Below, piece after piece: positions 26,628 through 33,139 of a stretch of 40,478 bases of DNA. The stretch covers positions 1-40,478 of the forward strand of contig DATEKK010000148.1 in NCBI GenBank assembly GCA_035277485.1, written 5' to 3'. Within the stretch, counting starts at the first letter, position 1. Each line of letters begins with the position of its first letter. The notes beneath the pieces are model-generated. The model did not search any database, had not been told where the DNA came from, and worked only from the letters and a program-made list of their open reading frames with translations. Source of the stretch: JADGGM01 sp035277485 (lineage in GTDB: Bacteria; Gemmatimonadota; Gemmatimonadetes; Gemmatimonadales; Gemmatimonadaceae). Position numbers and translations under genes: made by a program.

Positions 26628-27489
26628 GACCGACGTCGCCCTCGCGCAGGCGCTTGAGCGCGCGGTCGCGCAACTGGCGCACCCGCTCGCGCGTGACGCC
26701 GAGCATCGAGCCGATCTCCTCGAGCGTATGCTCGCGGCCGCCGTCGAGTCCAAAGTACAGACGCAGCACCTTGGCATCGCGCGCCGGCAGCGTGTTGAGC
26801 GCCTGCTCGATTTCGTCGGAGAGGAACCGGTTCATGGCTTCCTCTTCGGCATCGGGCATTTCGTCGGCGACGAAGCGCTCGATGAGCGAGCGATCGCCTT
26901 CCGGATCCATCGGCGCATCGAGTCGCACGTCGCCCGTGTTGAGCGCGGCGAGCGACTGCACGACGTCGACCGACAGACCGGTGAGATGCGCCAGCTCCTC
27001 CGGCAGCGGCTCGCGCCGAAGCTTCTGACGCAGAATCTCCGATGCCTTGATGATGCGCGAGAGATCCGCGGTTCGATTGAGCGGCACGCGAACGGTGCGG
27101 CCCTGTCGCGCGAGCGACGAGAGAATCGCCTGGCGAATCCACCAGACGGCGTACGAGATGAATTTGACGCCCTGATCGGGATCGAATTTTCGCGCGGCGG
27201 TGAGCAAACCGACGTTCCCCTCACCGATGAGATCGATGAGCGGAAGTCCGCGGTTCTGATACTTCTTCGCCACGGAGATCACGAACCGGAGATTGCGCTT
27301 CACCAATTCCTGGAGCGCGTCCTGATCACCGGCGCGGATTTTCCGCGCGAGGTCGAGCTCCTGCGTGCCCTTGAGCAGCGGATAGGTGCTGACCTCGTAG
27401 AGGTATTGATCGAGGATGTCGCGCTCGGGTTCGGTGGGAGCGATCCCGGCGGGGGCGGCGCGGCGCCGACGGCGCTTGACTTCAGTCAT
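26602..27489 (-). CDS. RNA polymerase sigma factor, RpoD/SigA family (short form)
   Basis: A 295-residue sigma-70 factor with regions 1.2 (DILDQYLYEVSTYPLLKGTQ), 2 (LVKRNLRFVISVAKKYQNRG, LIGEGNVGLLTAARKFD, FISYAVWWIRQAILSSLARQ), 3 (REPLPEELAHLTGLSVDVVQ) and 4 (LEEIGSMLGVTRERVRQLRD). Region 1.1 and the non-conserved insert of the E. coli factor are absent, as in the short primary sigma factors of Bacteroidetes. The basic N-terminus KRRRRRAA is unusual. Whether this is the housekeeping factor or a closely related alternative cannot be settled from one window, so no symbol is given. Its last codons form a hairpin of inverted GTTAGGC heptamers, and a perfect palindrome lies in its leader. Confidence 0.93.
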   Translation of the reverse strand: MTEVKRRRRRAAPAGIAPTEPERDILDQYLYEVSTYPLLKGTQELDLARKIRAGDQDALQELVKRNLRFVISVAKKYQNRGLPLIDLIGEGNVGLLTAARKFDPDQGVKFISYAVWWIRQAILSSLARQGRTVRVPLNRTADLSRIIKASEILRQKLRREPLPEELAHLTGLSVDVVQSLAALNTGDVRLDAPMDPEGDRSLIERFVADEMPDAEEEAMNRFLSDEIEQALNTLPARDAKVLRLYFGLDGGREHTLEEIGSMLGVTRERVRQLRDRALKRLREGDVGRALGSFAA

Positions 27490-27510
27490 TGGTGGCGTGG
27501 CCCTCTATTG

Positions 27511-27524
27511 CGAAACGCGTTTCG
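27511..27524. promoter_or_regulatory. Perfect 14-bp palindrome in the sigma factor leader
   Basis: CGAAACGCGTTTCG is self-complementary and lies 22-35 bp before the ATG of the sigma factor gene, where a repressor or autoregulator could act. It is a sequence observation only; no binding family is assigned. Confidence 0.35.
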
Positions 27525-27648
27525 AGTTCGGATGTTGAGACGTACGAGCGAGTTCCCTGCTGCGTCCGCGAGCGCCCGTAGTGAATTCGGGGCTCGTGAA
27601 AGCGGTGCTAAAATAAGAGGATTCGCTCATCGCGCCAGCCCCATTTTC

Positions 27649-27677
27649 TTGACAAGTCCTAATGACGCGGCTATCGT
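27649..27677 (+). promoter_or_regulatory. Sigma-70 promoter of the tRNA-Ala/tRNA-Val unit
   Basis: A consensus -35 TTGACA (27649-27654), 17 bp of spacing and TATCGT (27672-27677). Transcription should begin about 40 bp before tRNA-Ala. It is the strongest -35 element noticed in the window. Confidence 0.7.
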
Positions 27678-27725
27678 CAGAGGTTCCCGGTCAAAATGGA
27701 CCGAACCGGGTACAAATCTTGTGTC

Positions 27726-27798
27726 GGGGGCGTAGCTCAGTTGGGAGAGCGCGTGAATGGCATTCACGAGGTCAGGGGTTCGATTCCCCTCGCCTCCA
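27726..27798 (+). tRNA. tRNA-Ala (anticodon GGC)
   Basis: A complete cloverleaf of 73 nt: acceptor GGGGGCG with CGCCTCC, D arm GCTC/GAGC, anticodon stem CGTGA/TCACG with loop ATGGCAT (anticodon GGC, reads GCC and GCU), T arm AGGGG/CCCCT with TTCGATT loop. The CCA end is not encoded. First gene behind the promoter at 27649. Confidence 0.97.
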
Positions 27799-27821
27799 CT
27801 GATGCGGGGCGCGACGAGTTC

Positions 27822-27895
27822 GGGCGGTTAGCTCAGTTGGTTAGAGCGCCACGTTGACATCGTGGAGGTCACAAGTTCGAGTCTTGTACCGCCCA
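27822..27895 (+). tRNA. tRNA-Val (anticodon GAC)
   Basis: A 74-nt cloverleaf: acceptor GGGCGGT/ACCGCCC, anticodon stem CCACG/CGTGG with loop TTGACAT (anticodon GAC), T arm ACAAG/CTTGT with TTCGAGT. No CCA is encoded. It lies 23 bp after tRNA-Ala and is followed at once by an intrinsic terminator. Confidence 0.97.
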
Positions 27896-27896
27896 T

Positions 27897-27925
27897 GCCT
27901 CGCGCTCGTCGCGAGGCTTTGTTTT
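27897..27925 (+). terminator. Intrinsic terminator of the tRNA-Ala/tRNA-Val unit
   Basis: An eight-bp GC stem GCCTCGCG/CGCGAGGC with a five-base loop is followed by TTTGTTTT. It begins one base after the tRNA-Val discriminator. Confidence 0.85.
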
Positions 27926-27952
27926 CTGGAGCTCCTGGAGTTTCGCCAGCCC

Positions 27953-28189
27953 GGAGGGCTTCCTCGCTCTGGGGAACGCGGATTGAGCGGATAATTCGGA
28001 TTGAGCGGAACGCGCTGCCGCGATGGCCAGGTGAAGTGCTCGCTTGCAACTTCCGGGTCACTCGGAAATCGACGACTTTTTTTGAAGAATTTTCTCTGCG
28101 GTGCCGACGCACACCGTTTCGCCGCAGAGCGATCCGTTCAATCCGGATTATCCTCTCAATCCGTGTTCCCCAAAGCGAGGTAGCCCTCC
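27953..28189. mobile_element. MITE-like element with 61-bp imperfect inverted ends
   Basis: The first 61 bp (27953-28013) and last 61 bp (28129-28189) are inverted copies with about seven mismatches (near 89% identity by hand alignment). Each arm holds two near-copies of GGATTGAGCGGA around TAAT. The 115-bp middle contains a further CTCTGCGG/CCGCAGAG stem and no credible gene. No target duplication is clear. It fills most of the 439-bp space between tRNA-Val and tRNA-Arg(ACG). It could be a non-autonomous mobile element or a lineage-specific structured repeat; no transposase is present. Confidence 0.55.
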
Positions 28190-28234
28190 ACGCGATTGAA
28201 CGTCAACTTGAACCATCACCTGCTGGTGTTCAGC

Positions 28235-28263
28235 TTGACGCTCTCATCGCGTGCAAATATGTT
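28235..28263 (+). promoter_or_regulatory. Sigma-70 promoter of the tRNA-Arg(ACG)/tRNA-Pro unit
   Basis: TTGACG (28235-28240), 17 bp, TATGTT (28258-28263). The start point would lie about 65 bp before tRNA-Arg. The -35 and part of the spacer lie in the right arm of an imperfect inverted repeat (28190-28252, outer arms ACGCGAT/ATCGCGT). Confidence 0.55.
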
Positions 28264-28274
28264 GCGTCAGCTTC

Positions 28275-28312
28275 GGCGGATGCATCTCGAGCGGTACGCG
28301 GATGCGTCCGCC
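28275..28312. repeat. Short inverted repeat in the tRNA-Arg leader
   Basis: GGCGGATGCATC (28275-28286) pairs with GATGCGTCCGCC (28301-28312) with one wobble and a 14-base loop. It lies between the promoter at 28235 and tRNA-Arg(ACG), so the hairpin would be in the 5' leader of the transcript. Confidence 0.5.
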
Positions 28313-28334
28313 GTCTTCGTCTCACGTTGTGAAT

Positions 28335-28408
28335 GCGCCCGTAGCTCAATTGGATAGAGCATCTGACTACGGATCAGAAGGTTGGGAGTTCGAGTCTCTC
28401 CGGGCGCG
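28335..28408 (+). tRNA. tRNA-Arg (anticodon ACG)
   Basis: A 74-nt cloverleaf: acceptor GCGCCCG/CGGGCGC, D arm GCTC/GAGC, anticodon stem TCTGA/TCAGA with loop CTACGGA (anticodon ACG, expected to be edited to ICG by TadA), T arm GGGAG/CTCTC. The CCA end is not encoded. Confidence 0.97.
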
Positions 28409-28454
28409 TACGAAAAAAATGCACGTTGGTCGGTGGAGTCCTGTGGGACTTCGG

Positions 28455-28532
28455 CGGGGCGTGGCGCAGCCCGGTTAGCGCGCCTGGTTCGGGACCAGGA
28501 GGTCGGTGGTTCAAATCCACTCGCCCCGACCA
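28455..28532 (+). tRNA. tRNA-Pro (anticodon CGG), CCA encoded
   Basis: Acceptor CGGGGCG/CGCCCCG, D arm GCGC/GCGC, anticodon stem CCTGG/CCAGG with loop TTCGGGA (anticodon CGG), T arm GGTGG/CCACT with TTCAAAT. The discriminator A is followed by a genomic CCA, unlike the other four tRNAs here. Confidence 0.96.
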
Positions 28533-28534
28533 TG

Positions 28535-28568
28535 ACAAAAGGAGCGCCGAGCTCCTTTTGTGCTTTTT
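28535..28568 (+). terminator. Intrinsic terminator between tRNA-Pro and tRNA-Arg(CCG)
   Basis: An 11-bp stem ACAAAAGGAGC/GCTCCTTTTGT with a GCCGA loop, followed by GCTTTTT. The next tRNA begins at the base after the T run. Confidence 0.85.
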
Positions 28569-28642
28569 GCGCGAGTAGCTCAGCTGGATAGAGCGTCGGC
28601 CTCCGGAGCCGAAGGTCGTGGGTTCGAATCCCGCCTCGCGCA
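28569..28642 (+). tRNA. tRNA-Arg (anticodon CCG)
   Basis: A 74-nt cloverleaf: acceptor GCGCGAG/CTCGCGC, anticodon stem TCGGC/GCCGA with loop CTCCGGA (anticodon CCG, reads CGG), T arm GTGGG/CCCGC. No CCA is encoded. It starts directly after the T run of a terminator, leaving no room for a promoter of its own. Confidence 0.97.
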
Positions 28643-28649
28643 CCTCGAG

Positions 28650-28693
28650 CGACCGAGCCCCATTGTCCCCCGGACAGTGGGGCTCGGTCGTTT
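28650..28693 (+). terminator. Terminator after the tRNA cluster
   Basis: About 19 bp can pair (28650-28668 with 28672-28690) around a CCC loop with one wobble, and TTT follows. It lies eight bases after tRNA-Arg(CCG). Confidence 0.75.
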
Positions 28694-28750
28694 CCGGGCG
28701 CTCGCGTCACTAAACTTGCGCAGGGGCGACTTTGGGAGGGGAGCACAGCG

Positions 28751-29251
28751 ATGCGCGTGGTGATCGTTCGTCATGCTCTCGCCGGCACTCGCGACGAATT
28801 CGCACGCAGCGGCCAACCCGATGCCGAGCGACCGGTGACAGCCGAGGGCAAGAAAAAGATGCGGCGGGCCGCGCGGGGATTGCGCAAGCTCGTGCCCGAC
28901 ATCGACCGGCTCATGACGAGTCCCTATCGTCGTGCGGCGCAGACCGCGCGCATCGTCGCGCGCGCGTACGCGGGCATCGAGCCCGTCGTGCTCGAGCACC
29001 TGGTGCCGGACGTCGAGCCGCCGGTGGTGGCGCGATGGTTGCGCGCCCAACGCAGCGCCGGTACGATCGCGCTCGTGGGACATGAACCGCAGTTGTCCGC
29101 GCTCGCCTCGTACCTGCTGACCAGGAACAGCGAGCCCATCCTGGAGCTCGAAAAAGGGGCGGCCTTGGCGATCGATCTGCCGGCGGCGGGGCGGACCGGA
29201 TCGCTCCTCTGGCTGCTCGCGGCCAAGCCGTTGCGAGCGTTAGGCAAGTGA
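28751..29251 (+). CDS. sixA: SixA-type phosphohistidine phosphatase
   Basis: A 166-residue histidine-phosphatase-fold protein. The catalytic RHA lies at residues 7-9 (MRVVIVRHALAG), with the second conserved arginine in LMTSPYRRAAQTA and the second histidine in VGHEPQLSALA near residue 110. SixA-type enzymes remove phosphate from histidine phosphotransfer domains or phosphotransferase proteins. At this length it fits SixA rather than phosphoglycerate mutase. The start follows a G-rich stretch (GGGAGGGG) by about ten bases. It precedes pgi, whose start lies 17 bp beyond its TGA, so both are likely on one transcript. No matching histidine phosphotransfer partner is seen nearby. Confidence 0.85.
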   Translation: MRVVIVRHALAGTRDEFARSGQPDAERPVTAEGKKKMRRAARGLRKLVPDIDRLMTSPYRRAAQTARIVARAYAGIEPVVLEHLVPDVEPPVVARWLRAQRSAGTIALVGHEPQLSALASYLLTRNSEPILELEKGAALAIDLPAAGRTGSLLWLLAAKPLRALGK

Positions 29252-29268
29252 CGCAGGAGGACGACGCG

Positions 29269-30942
29269 ATGACGACACTCGCGACATCGGCGCCGGTGCC
29301 CGTGCTGCCGCTCACCGAGCGGCCGGCGTGGACCGCGCTCGACGCGCACTACCGGACCATCCGCGATGCGCATCTGCGCACGCTCTTCGCGTCGGATCCC
29401 GCGCGCGGCGAGCGTCTCGTCGCGGAGGGCGCGGGGCTCTATCTCGACTACAGCAAGCACCGCGTGACCGACGAAACGCTGCGCTTGTTGCTCGAGCTCG
29501 CGCGGCAATCGGGACTCAAGGAGCGCATCGACGCGATGTTTCGCGGCGACGCGATCAACGTCACCGAACGGCGCAGCGTGCTGCACGTGGCGCTCCGTGC
29601 GCCGCGCGGGGCGACGATCCTGGTCGGCGGCGAAAACGTGGTGCCCGCGGTGCACGATGTGCTCGATCGGATGAGTGCATTCGCGAACCGCGTGCGCTCC
29701 GGCGAGTGGGTGGGCCACACCGGGAAGCGCATCCGGCACGTGATCAACATCGGCATCGGCGGATCGGACTTGGGTCCGGTGATGGCGTACCAGGCGCTGC
29801 GCTTCTACAGCCAACGCGACCTGTCGTTCGGATTCGTGTCGAACGTGGACGGCACCGATTTCGTGGAGGCGACGCGCGGGCTGGATCCGGCGGAGACGTT
29901 GTTCATCGTGTCGTCGAAAACGTTCACGACGCTGGAGACGATGACCAACGCGCGGACGGCGCGCGCGTGGGCGTTGTCTGCGTTAGGCGACGAGGCCGCG
30001 GTGGCGCGGCACTTCGTGGCGGTGTCGACGAACGCGAAAGCCGTGACCGCGTTCGGCATCGACACGGCGAACATGTTCGAGTTCTGGGACTGGGTGGGCG
30101 GCCGCTACTCCATGGATTCGGCCATCGGGCTCTCGACGATGATCGCCATCGGCCCCGATGCCTTCGCCGAAATGCTCGGCGGCTTTCACGCGATGGATGA
30201 GCATTTTCGGACGACGCCATTCGAGCGCAATCTGCCGGTGCTCATGGGTCTCCTCGCCGTGTGGTACGCCGACTTCTTCGGCGCGCAAACAGTGGCCGTG
30301 CTGCCGTACGACCAGTATCTGGTGCGCTTCCCGGCGTATTTGCAGCAACTGACGATGGAGAGCAACGGCAAGCACGTGACGCTCGACGGACGCCGCGTGA
30401 CGTACCAGACGGGCGCGATTCACTGGGGCGAGCCCGGGACCAACGGACAGCATTCGTTCTACCAGCTGCTGCACCAGGGGACGCCGATCGTGCCGGCCGA
30501 TTTCATCGGGTTCTGCGAGGCCTTGACTCCGTTAGGCGACCATCACGACCTGCTGATGGCCAACCTGTTCGCGCAGTCGCAGGCGCTGGCGTTCGGCAAG
30601 ACCGCCGACGAGGTGCGCGCGGAGGGCACGCCGGAGTGGCTGGTGCCGCACCGGGTGTGCGAGGGCAACCGGCCGTCGAGCACGATTCTCGTGGACCGCC
30701 TCACGCCGGCGTCGTTAGGCGCGCTGGTGGCGCTCTACGAGCACTCGGTGTTCACCCAGGGCACGGTGTGGCAGATCGACTCGTTCGACCAGTGGGGCGT
30801 GGAGCTCGGCAAGGTGCTCGCGGGCCGCATCATTCCGGAGCTCGGCGCGTCGGCGGAGCCCCGGCTCGCGCACGACAGCTCGACCAACCGGTTGATCCAG
30901 CGCTATCGCGCGCGCCGCTCGCGCGGCAGCCAGAGCCGGTAG
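29269..30942 (+). CDS. pgi: Glucose-6-phosphate isomerase
   Basis: The ATG at 29269 is preferred over a GTG 21 bp earlier because AGGAGG lies eight bases before it. The 557-residue enzyme interconverts glucose 6-phosphate and fructose 6-phosphate in the cytosol. Family blocks are NIGIGGSDLGPVMAYQAL, VSSKTFTTLETMTNA, DWVGGRYSMDSAIGL, SNGKHVTLDG, and the signature DSFDQWGVELGKVL with the nucleotide-sugar site EGNRPSST. Length agrees with the long bacterial form. Its last 40 bp overlap the end of the convergent ROK kinase gene, so the basic tail RARRSRGSQSR is antisense to that kinase's C-terminus. The kinase would supply its substrate. Confidence 0.97.
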   Translation: MTTLATSAPVPVLPLTERPAWTALDAHYRTIRDAHLRTLFASDPARGERLVAEGAGLYLDYSKHRVTDETLRLLLELARQSGLKERIDAMFRGDAINVTERRSVLHVALRAPRGATILVGGENVVPAVHDVLDRMSAFANRVRSGEWVGHTGKRIRHVINIGIGGSDLGPVMAYQALRFYSQRDLSFGFVSNVDGTDFVEATRGLDPAETLFIVSSKTFTTLETMTNARTARAWALSALGDEAAVARHFVAVSTNAKAVTAFGIDTANMFEFWDWVGGRYSMDSAIGLSTMIAIGPDAFAEMLGGFHAMDEHFRTTPFERNLPVLMGLLAVWYADFFGAQTVAVLPYDQYLVRFPAYLQQLTMESNGKHVTLDGRRVTYQTGAIHWGEPGTNGQHSFYQLLHQGTPIVPADFIGFCEALTPLGDHHDLLMANLFAQSQALAFGKTADEVRAEGTPEWLVPHRVCEGNRPSSTILVDRLTPASLGALVALYEHSVFTQGTVWQIDSFDQWGVELGKVLAGRIIPELGASAEPRLAHDSSTNRLIQRYRARRSRGSQSR

Positions 30943-31592
30943 CCGCCGCGCAGCACGTTCGCGTTGCTGCCGAGGCGCACGCCGGCGGGGAGCGTATCCA
31001 GATGCTTCACGTTGCCGCCGCCTAACAGAATGTAGTCGGGCAGGAGCGCCTTGCCCAGCAGGTCGCACACGTCGAACACGTGCCGCCGCCACTTCCGGTT
31101 TCCCAGTTTCGTGCGCCCGTCCTCGCCCAGATAGTCCTCGAACGACTTGCCCTTCCGGTACGGCAAGTGCGCGAGCTCCATCGGCACGATGGCGCCGTGC
31201 AGCACCAGCGCCGAGCCGAGCCCCGTGCCGAGTCCGAGGAACAGCATGTGGCCGCCCTCGTAGCTGCCTAACGCTTGCAGCGCGGCGTCGTTCACGATGC
31301 GCACCGGGTGGTGCAGCGCGCGCTGGTACGGGAATCCCACCCACCCCTCGCCCAGGTTGAACGGGTCGCGCGCGGGCCGGTTGTCCTTCACGGGTCCAGG
31401 GTAGCCGATGCTGATCACGTCGAAGCGCCAACCGCTCGTGAGCGTGCGCACCTCACGCGCCATGTGCGCCGCGGTCATGCGCGGTCCCGAATTGATCTTG
31501 ACCGGCTCCTTGCGTCCGGCGAGCCAGAGCTTGATGTGCGTGCCGCCGACGTCGATCACGAGCACGCGCCGGCGGCGCGCCGCTGCCGTCAT
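30903..31592 (-). CDS. ROK-family glucokinase, polyphosphate-glucokinase-like
   Basis: The start at 31592 overlaps the stop of the outer-membrane factor gene (ATGA). The 229-residue product opens with the ATPase phosphate loop VIDVGGTHIKLWLAG, followed by ISIGYPGPVKDN, the conserved asparagine/aspartate in RIVNDAALQAL, the second phosphate loop GLGTGLGSALV and an ELAHLPYRKGKSFEDYLG segment. The order and the short C-terminus (YILLGGGNVKHLD, GSNANVLRGGYRLW) match polyphosphate glucokinases (PpgK), which phosphorylate glucose with polyphosphate or ATP. A plain ROK glucokinase remains possible, so no symbol is given. It is the last gene of an RND efflux operon and overlaps pgi by 40 bp tail to tail. 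Confidence 0.83.
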   Translation of the reverse strand: MTAAARRRRVLVIDVGGTHIKLWLAGRKEPVKINSGPRMTAAHMAREVRTLTSGWRFDVISIGYPGPVKDNRPARDPFNLGEGWVGFPYQRALHHPVRIVNDAALQALGSYEGGHMLFLGLGTGLGSALVLHGAIVPMELAHLPYRKGKSFEDYLGEDGRTKLGNRKWRRHVFDVCDLLGKALLPDYILLGGGNVKHLDTLPAGVRLGSNANVLRGGYRLWLPRERRAR

Positions 31593-33139
31593 CGCGGCGA
31601 TCCGGGCGCGCCGCCCCCGCCGCTCCCGCTCGTGGAATCGGCCGGCCATCCACCGCCTAACGCTTTGTAGAGTTGCACCGCCGACACCAGCTCCTGGCGC
31701 TGCACCTGCGCCAAGGACAATTCGGCAGTGAACAGGCTGCGTTGGGCGTCGAGCACGTCGAGGTAGCTCGAGATCCCGTTGTCGTAGCGCCGCGTCGCGA
31801 GGTGCAGCGCGCTCTGCAACGACGTCACCTGCAGCTGCTGGGCGATCAATTGGTCGTGCGATGCCCGCAAACCGATCAACGCGTCCTGCGCATCTTGGAG
31901 CGCCGTGAGCACGGTCTGCTGATACAGGTAGCGCGCTTGGTCGGCACGGGCACGGGCGGCCTTCACCTCGTTCGAGTACTCACCGCCGCTGAAGATCGGG
32001 ATCGAGATGCCGCCGAGGATGCTGTACACATCCGAGTTGTTCTTGAACAAGCCGGACGCGGTCGTCGACTGCGTGCCGTAGTCGCCGGTGATCGTGACGG
32101 TCGGCAGGCGCGCCGCTTGCGCCACACCAATGCGCGCCGTCGCCGCCCGCAGCTGCGCCTCGGCTTGGCGCACATCGGGACGCCGCTCGAGCAGCGACGA
32201 GGGCAGTGCGCGCGGTACGACGATCGATGACAACACCGCCGGCAACGGTTCGCCGCGCGGCACGTTCGCGGGGTGATGACCGAGCAGAATGCTGAGCTGG
32301 TCTTCTTTCTGCACGATCTGTCGCTCGAAGTCGGCCACGCGCGCCGCCGGATCCGCCACCTGGGATTCGAATTGGCGAACGTCGAGCTCCGAGATCAGAC
32401 CTTGTTGGAACCGCCGTTGGGCAAGGCGCAGCGTCTCGCGCCGCGACTCGAGCGTGCGGCGCGAGATGTCGAGATCGAGGTCGAGCTCGCGCAGCTCGAG
32501 ATACGCGGTGGCGACGTCGCTGATGAGCGACAGCACGACCGCGCGACGGGACTCCGTGCTGGCGAGCAAATCCTCGCGAGCCGCTTGCGTGCTGCGCCGC
32601 AGTCGTCCCCAGAAATCGAGCTCCCATGACACGTTGCCGGTGATTTGATAGATGTCGAACGTGACCGGCACGCCGCCGAACGCGATGCGCTCTTTCCCTG
32701 CCGACCCGTTCGCCGTGATCTGCGGGAAGAGCGGAGCTTTGGCGATGCCGTAGTCGGCGCGGAATTCATCGATGGTCGCGATCGCGACGCGCACCGTGCG
32801 ATTTTCGGCAATCGCGGTGTCGACGAGGCGGCGCAGCACCGTGTCCTTGAGGAGCGCGAACCAGTCGATGCTCGTCGCGGTCGCCGTGTCAATCGCCGGC
32901 GACGGCGGCATCAGCTTCACCATGCTGTCGGCGAGCGGCATCGTGGAATCGCGTGCCGCGGCAGGAACGGTGTCCGGATGCGCGGCGATCGAATCGTAGA
33001 ACGGGCGCAGCGTATCCTCGAGCGGCGAGGGCGGACGCCAATCGTTAGGCGTGTCGACCGGCGGCCGATGGTAGGCCGGCCCAACCGGACAGCCGACGAC
33101 CGCGGCGGCGAGGCAGAGCGGCAGCAGGAGCCGGCGCAT
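31589..33139 (-). CDS. RND efflux outer-membrane factor (OprM/NodT family)
   Basis: A 516-residue lipoprotein: MRRLLLPLCLAAAVVGC with lipobox VVGC, then VGPAYHRPPVDTPNDW, the typical opening of the NodT subfamily. An insertion of about 60 residues (around 30-95, Asp/Ser/Pro-rich) precedes the conserved WFALLKDTVLRRLVDTAIAEN. Two OEP repeats follow (SWELDFWGRLRRSTQAARED and SSLLERRPDVRQAEAQLRAA). Such proteins trimerise into a channel across the outer membrane and periplasm. Its start overlaps the pump gene stop by one base. The Gly/Ser tail is low complexity. GCCTAAC heptamers occur at both ends. Confidence 0.93.
   Translation of the reverse strand: MRRLLLPLCLAAAVVGCPVGPAYHRPPVDTPNDWRPPSPLEDTLRPFYDSIAAHPDTVPAAARDSTMPLADSMVKLMPPSPAIDTATATSIDWFALLKDTVLRRLVDTAIAENRTVRVAIATIDEFRADYGIAKAPLFPQITANGSAGKERIAFGGVPVTFDIYQITGNVSWELDFWGRLRRSTQAAREDLLASTESRRAVVLSLISDVATAYLELRELDLDLDISRRTLESRRETLRLAQRRFQQGLISELDVRQFESQVADPAARVADFERQIVQKEDQLSILLGHHPANVPRGEPLPAVLSSIVVPRALPSSLLERRPDVRQAEAQLRAATARIGVAQAARLPTVTITGDYGTQSTTASGLFKNNSDVYSILGGISIPIFSGGEYSNEVKAARARADQARYLYQQTVLTALQDAQDALIGLRASHDQLIAQQLQVTSLQSALHLATRRYDNGISSYLDVLDAQRSLFTAELSLAQVQRQELVSAVQLYKALGGGWPADSTSGSGGGGAPGSPR

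Noticed and set aside
27862..28332. Open frame of 156 codons through tRNA-Val and the inverted-repeat element
   Set aside because: It starts inside a tRNA gene and crosses a terminator and repeat; the translation has no protein-like pattern.
28267..28746. Minus-strand open frames containing phrases such as GGIRTHDLRLRRPTLYP
   Set aside because: These are the well-known artefactual translations of the antisense strand of tRNA genes.
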